Assembly (NCBI RefSeq): GCF_900090295.1
Contig: NZ_LT607753.1
Location: 930,001-994,000, forward strand
Length of the DNA stretch: 64,000 nucleotides
From: Micromonospora coxensis
GTDB taxonomy: Bacteria; Actinomycetota; Actinomycetes; Mycobacteriales; Micromonosporaceae
Direction: 5' to 3'
Position numbers and translations under genes: made by a program. Each line of letters starts with the position of its first letter. Position 1 is the stretch's first letter. The notes under the pieces were generated by a model. It was not told where the DNA came from. It ran no database searches and saw nothing but the letters and a program-made list of their open reading frames with translations. Shown piece after piece: positions 58,666-64,000 of this stretch.

Positions 58666-60459
58666 ATGAGTTCCGCACCCGCACCGACCGACCCCACCAC
58701 CGCAGACGCCACCGACGAGGCGAGCGTCTTCGCGGACCTCGGGCTCCGCGACGAACTGCTCGCCGCGCTGACCGCGCTCGGTTACGAGGAGCCGACCCCG
58801 ATCCAGCGAGAGGCGATCCCGCCGCTGCTGGCCGGGCAGGACCTGCTCGGCCAGGCGGCCACCGGTACGGGCAAGACCGCCGCGTTCGCGCTGCCCCTGT
58901 TGCAGCGGATGCCGGACCGGCGCACCGGCGGCGATCCCGTGGCGCTGGTGCTGGTGCCCACCCGGGAGCTGGCGGTGCAGGTGTCGGAGGCGTTCCACCG
59001 CTACGGCAAGGACCTCGGCACCCGGGTGCTGCCGATCTACGGCGGGCAGCCGATCGGCCGGCAGCTGCGGGCGCTGGACATGGGTGTGGACGTCGTGGTG
59101 GCCACCCCCGGGCGAGCGCTGGACCACATCGCCCGGGGGACGCTGCGCCTGGGCGAGCTGGCCACGGTGGTGCTCGACGAGGCGGACGAGATGCTCGACA
59201 TGGGCTTCGCCGAGGACATCGAGGCGATCCTGGAGCACGCGCCCGCCCAGCGGCAGACGGTGCTCTTCTCGGCCACCATGCCGTCGCGCATCGACGGGAT
59301 GGCGCGCCAGCACCTGACCGACCCGGTGCGGATCCAGATCGAGCGGGAGCGGCCGGTGGCCGGCGAGGCGCCCCGGGTGCGGCAGAGCGCGTACATCGTC
59401 GCCCGGGCGCACAAGCCGGCCGCGCTGGGCCGGGTGCTCGACGTGGAGTCCCCCACCGCGGCGATCGTGTTCTGCCGCAGCCGCGAGGAGGTGGACCGGC
59501 TCACCGAGACGATGAACGGCCGGGGCTACCGGGCCGAGGCGCTGCACGGCGGGATGAGCCAGGAGCAGCGGGACCGGGTGATGGGCCGGCTGCGCGCCGG
59601 CACCGCCGACCTGCTGGTCGCCACCGACGTGGCCGCCCGTGGCCTGGACGTCGAGCAGCTCACCCACGTGGTCAACTACGACGTGCCGTCGGCGCCGGAG
59701 TCGTACGTGCACCGGATCGGCCGGGTCGGCCGGGCCGGACGCGAGGGTGTGGCGATCACCCTCGCCGAGCCGCGCGAGCACCGGATGCTCAAGACCATCG
59801 AGCGGGTGACCGGCCAGCGGATCGCCATCGACAAGATCCCGACGGTGGCCGACCTGCGCACCCGGCGGCTGGAGCTGACCCAGGCGGCGCTGCGCGAGTC
59901 GCTGCTGGAGGACGACCTGGACCCGTTCCGGGTGATCGTCGAGTCGCTGTCGGACGAGTTCGACATGATGGAGGTCGCGCTCGCGGCGGTGAAGCTGGCC
60001 CACGAGGCGGCCGGGCCCACCACCGAGGACGAGGAGGAGATCCCGCAGGTGGCGGTCCGGGCCCCGCGCGAGGGCCGGCCGGAGGCCGGCGGCCGGGGCG
60101 AGCGGCGCGGCGGTGGGCGGCCGCGCACCGGCGGCACCACCCAGGTCTTCATCGGGCTGGGCCGGCGCGCGGGCGTGCGCCCGCAGGACCTGGTGGGCGC
60201 GATCACCGGGGAGACCGGGCTCGCCGGGCGGGACATCGGCTCGATCGAGATCGCCGACCGGTTCTCGCTGGTGGAGGTGCCGCTGGGGGTCGCCGACGAG
60301 GTGATCGCCGGGCTACGCGGCAGCACCATCAAGGGCCGCAAGGCGACCGTGCGCCGCGACCGGGACGGCGAGAGCGGCGCCGGGCGCTTCGAGGGTGGTG
60401 ACCGGCGCGAGCGCCGGGACTTCGACGGCGGGCGGCGCGAGCGGCGCGACCGCCCCTGA
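58666..60459 (+). CDS. deaD: DEAD-box RNA helicase (DeaD/CsdA-like)
   Basis: 597 residues. Q motif YEEPTPIQREAIPPLLAGQD (about 44-63), Walker A ATGTGKT (about 65-71), DEAD box VLDEADEML (about 169), SAT motif FSATMPS (about 203), then the second RecA domain with IVFCRSREEVDRL, ATDVAARGLDV and HRIGRVGRAG. A C-terminal DbpA-type RNA-binding domain follows (about 490-560, TQVFIGLGRRAGVRPQDLVGA split over two strands) and an Arg/Gly-rich tail. It unwinds RNA, probably ribosomal precursors and structured mRNA under cold stress. ATG 58666. A 15-bp hairpin ends it, shared with lon. Confidence 0.94.
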   Translation: MSSAPAPTDPTTADATDEASVFADLGLRDELLAALTALGYEEPTPIQREAIPPLLAGQDLLGQAATGTGKTAAFALPLLQRMPDRRTGGDPVALVLVPTRELAVQVSEAFHRYGKDLGTRVLPIYGGQPIGRQLRALDMGVDVVVATPGRALDHIARGTLRLGELATVVLDEADEMLDMGFAEDIEAILEHAPAQRQTVLFSATMPSRIDGMARQHLTDPVRIQIERERPVAGEAPRVRQSAYIVARAHKPAALGRVLDVESPTAAIVFCRSREEVDRLTETMNGRGYRAEALHGGMSQEQRDRVMGRLRAGTADLLVATDVAARGLDVEQLTHVVNYDVPSAPESYVHRIGRVGRAGREGVAITLAEPREHRMLKTIERVTGQRIAIDKIPTVADLRTRRLELTQAALRESLLEDDLDPFRVIVESLSDEFDMMEVALAAVKLAHEAAGPTTEDEEEIPQVAVRAPREGRPEAGGRGERRGGGRPRTGGTTQVFIGLGRRAGVRPQDLVGAITGETGLAGRDIGSIEIADRFSLVEVPLGVADEVIAGLRGSTIKGRKATVRRDRDGESGAGRFEGGDRRERRDFDGGRRERRDRP

Positions 60460-60465
60460 CGTGCG

Positions 60466-60505
60466 CGCCGAGGCCCCCGGCCGGGTTCGACCGGGGGCCT
60501 CGGCG
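60466..60505. terminator. Bidirectional hairpin between helicase and lon
   Basis: A perfect 15-bp stem (60466-60480 with 60491-60505) and 10-nt loop between convergent genes. Confidence 0.8.
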
Positions 60506-60511
60506 GTGCGC

Positions 60512-62848
<2,337 letters not shown>

Positions 62849-62869
62849 CGAACACCTGCTATCGGTTGG

Positions 62870-62890
62870 GTTGAGCGTGACAGGCTCAAG
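62870..62890 (-). promoter_or_regulatory. HAIR element (HspR-type operator) at lon
   Basis: Inverted repeat TTGAGC (62871-62876), seven bases, GCTCAA (62884-62889). This matches the HAIR consensus CTTGAGT-N7-ACTCAAG in arms and spacing apart from the outer positions. It sits 22-41 nt before the lon start codon, where a repressor would block transcription. Confidence 0.75.
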
Positions 62891-63175
62891 TCACAAAGCG
62901 TTCCCCTTGTTCCTCGGTGTGACTCAGGCCACGTTCACGACCCGCCCCGGCGGTCCCGGCACATCCCGGCGGCGCCACCGCAAAGGCCGTCCACCCACCC
63001 TCGACCCGACATGCCGGCCTGCTCACCGGGCACCGCGACCGCACGGCATTGACCGCGCACGGTTTTCCCACGATTGCGCGACTCGCCAAATGAAAGGGAC
63101 GCATATTGTTGCGGATTTGCCGTGCGATACGTCAAACTCTTAGCCACACCCCGCCCGACACAGGGAGTAATGGCG

Positions 63176-63523
63176 ATGGCAAGGAAAGTAATCACCGTTC
63201 TGACCGACGACCTCGACGGTGGAAAGGCCGATCGGACCGTCGAGTTCAGTCTGGACGGCGTGTCGTACACCATCGACCTCTCCGATGAGAACGCGGGTGT
63301 CCTCCGTAAGGCACTGGACCCGTACATCAGCGCTGGCCGGCGGATGGGGCGGGGCAACGTGGACGCCGGTCGTCCGGCACGCCGCCCGGCGCGCGCCGGA
63401 GTCTCCGGAATGGACCGTGAGCAGAACCGGGCCATCCGCGAATGGGCCGCGAAGAACGGCTACGAGATTTCCGAGCGCGGGCGCATCCCCGTCAACGTCG
63501 TCGAGGCGTGGAAGAACCGCTGA
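63176..63523 (+). CDS. lsr2: Lsr2-family nucleoid-associated protein
   Basis: 115 residues, the usual Lsr2 size. N-terminal dimerisation domain MARKVITVLTDDLDGGKAD through VSYTIDLSDENAGVLRKAL, an Arg-rich linker, and a C-terminal DNA-binding domain with REWAAKNGYEISERGRIPVNVVEAW; RGR (about 98-100) is the AT-hook-like segment that inserts into the minor groove of AT-rich DNA. It silences horizontally acquired AT-rich genes and organises the chromosome. Start ATG 63176 (MARKV), 8 nt after GGGAG; ATG 63170 would leave only 2 nt. An intrinsic terminator with a T run follows. Confidence 0.95.
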   Translation: MARKVITVLTDDLDGGKADRTVEFSLDGVSYTIDLSDENAGVLRKALDPYISAGRRMGRGNVDAGRPARRPARAGVSGMDREQNRAIREWAAKNGYEISERGRIPVNVVEAWKNR

Positions 63524-64000
63524 CGGCCACCGGCGGGGTCACGATCCGCCGCGCCGGGGTCACGCTGGGAAATCAGTGACGACCCCGGCGCTTTTCGCGC
63601 TGTTCACAATTTCCACCCGGCCGGACCGCACCGTAGGAGAGTTACTCCCGGGGCGACCTGTCGGATGACGACACCGCGCTGTCCGCATCTCGGCCCGGTC
63701 CGCACTGCCGGCACCGTCCGGCGCGGCACCTCCCCGGGTCCTCCCGGCCGCCCGACCAGCACCCCGCCCGCCGTCGTGGCGCACGGCCGCCGCAGAAGCC
63801 CGGGCGTGCCGGCGCACGCCTTCCGGGGCGGCCATCTCCGCCGGTCCGCCCTCAGGGTGCACGCCGGCCGAGGCGGCACCTCTCCCCTGCCCTCCGCCCC
63901 GGCTGACCGACCCGCCGGAACGCTGCTGCCGGGCGGGTGCAGCGCCGTGCCCCTGCCGGCGCCGACCCCGCAACCGCCCGGCCGCCGAGCCGGCGGGGCG
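63524..64000. other. Region after lsr2, no gene recognised
   Basis: 477 bp to the window end. It contains the lsr2 terminator (63551-63595); open frames in the remainder are Arg/Gly/Pro-rich and unconvincing. A gene beginning beyond the window cannot be excluded. Confidence 0.6.
63551..63595 (+). terminator. Intrinsic terminator of lsr2 with T run
   Basis: Stem GCGCCGGGGTC (63551-63561) with GACCCCGGCGC (63581-63591), then TTTT. It is the only terminator seen in this window with a U tract. Confidence 0.8.

Noticed and set aside
55648..60003. Open frame of over 4 kb on the minus strand
   Set aside because: Only the first part (to 56253) is a response regulator. The rest is antisense to the histidine kinase frame, the membrane protein and the helicase and has no domain.
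63604..63879. 91-residue open frame at the right end (minus strand)
   Set aside because: Arg/Pro-rich composition, no ribosome binding site and no family resemblance. It would end against the lsr2 terminator.

Overview
The window is very GC-rich, with dense short-gap gene packing, frequent GTG starts and many perfect GC hairpins. It carries Lsr2, an ergothioneine cluster (egtA-egtB-egtC-egtD), Ser/Thr kinase and ECF sigma genes, and cellulose/arabinan hydrolases. This points to a filamentous actinobacterium, most likely Micromonosporaceae and perhaps Micromonospora. The assignment is inference from gene content and style; no rRNA or tRNA gene is visible. The window looks chromosomal: no insertion sequence, integrase, phage gene or CRISPR array was recognised.

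Layout. 1-4.4 kb: two paralogous secreted D-Ala-D-Ala carboxypeptidases (the first cut by the window edge) flank a secreted cyclophilin; then comes a secreted protein built from two copies of an unrecognised Cys-bounded domain. 4.5-7.4 kb: a short DrrC-type UvrA paralogue and a small tyrosine phosphatase. 7.9-13.6 kb: two near-identical secreted lysozyme-like genes, each with a tandem pair of GGAAT-N18-GTT promoter-like sites, a conserved leader and the same terminator, flank a block with a MazG-like enzyme, glutamate dehydrogenase and a secreted hydrolase. 13.8-22.7 kb: a GNAT gene, then an envelope/exopolysaccharide block (LPVTG surface protein, DUF4012 protein, glycosyltransferase, low-molecular-weight tyrosine phosphatase, BY-kinase, nucleotide-sugar dehydratase). 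22.7-24.6 kb: a three-gene overlapping mini-operon (DUF1622 plus two small proteins) and a GDT1-family cation transporter behind a yybP-ykoY manganese riboswitch.

24.8-29.2 kb: egtABCD. 29.4-34.2 kb: an ECF sigma factor with a membrane partner, a Ser/Thr kinase and a nucleotide-sugar dehydrogenase. 34.2-39.6 kb: a MacB-like ABC exporter and a NarL-type two-component system. 39.6-44.4 kb: a divergent DUF305/LVIVD pair, an Ntn-hydrolase lipoprotein, a DUF2188 protein and a PfkB kinase. 44.5-49.9 kb: an asparagine synthetase coupled to an M15-like protein, a PEP-mutase-family enzyme overlapping a short cytochrome P450, and an ArsR-like regulator broken by a one-base frameshift in a G7 tract. 50-54.5 kb: convergent secreted GH43 and GH9-CBM2 glycosidases. 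54.6-63.5 kb: a LigT-like phosphoesterase, a deaminase, a DesK/DesR-like pair, a membrane protein, a DEAD-box helicase, Lon under a HAIR (HspR-type) inverted repeat, and Lsr2.

How the genes fit together. Cell-wall turnover recurs: carboxypeptidases, lysozyme-like proteins, an M15-like protein, an amidotransferase that could act on wall precursors, and the envelope block with its BY-kinase/phosphatase pair. Stress control is the second theme: SigR-like sites, a HAIR box at lon, ergothioneine, an Mn riboswitch and an ECF sigma factor. Several genes start 6-8 nt after a TANNNT hexamer with no ribosome binding site, which suggests leaderless transcripts.
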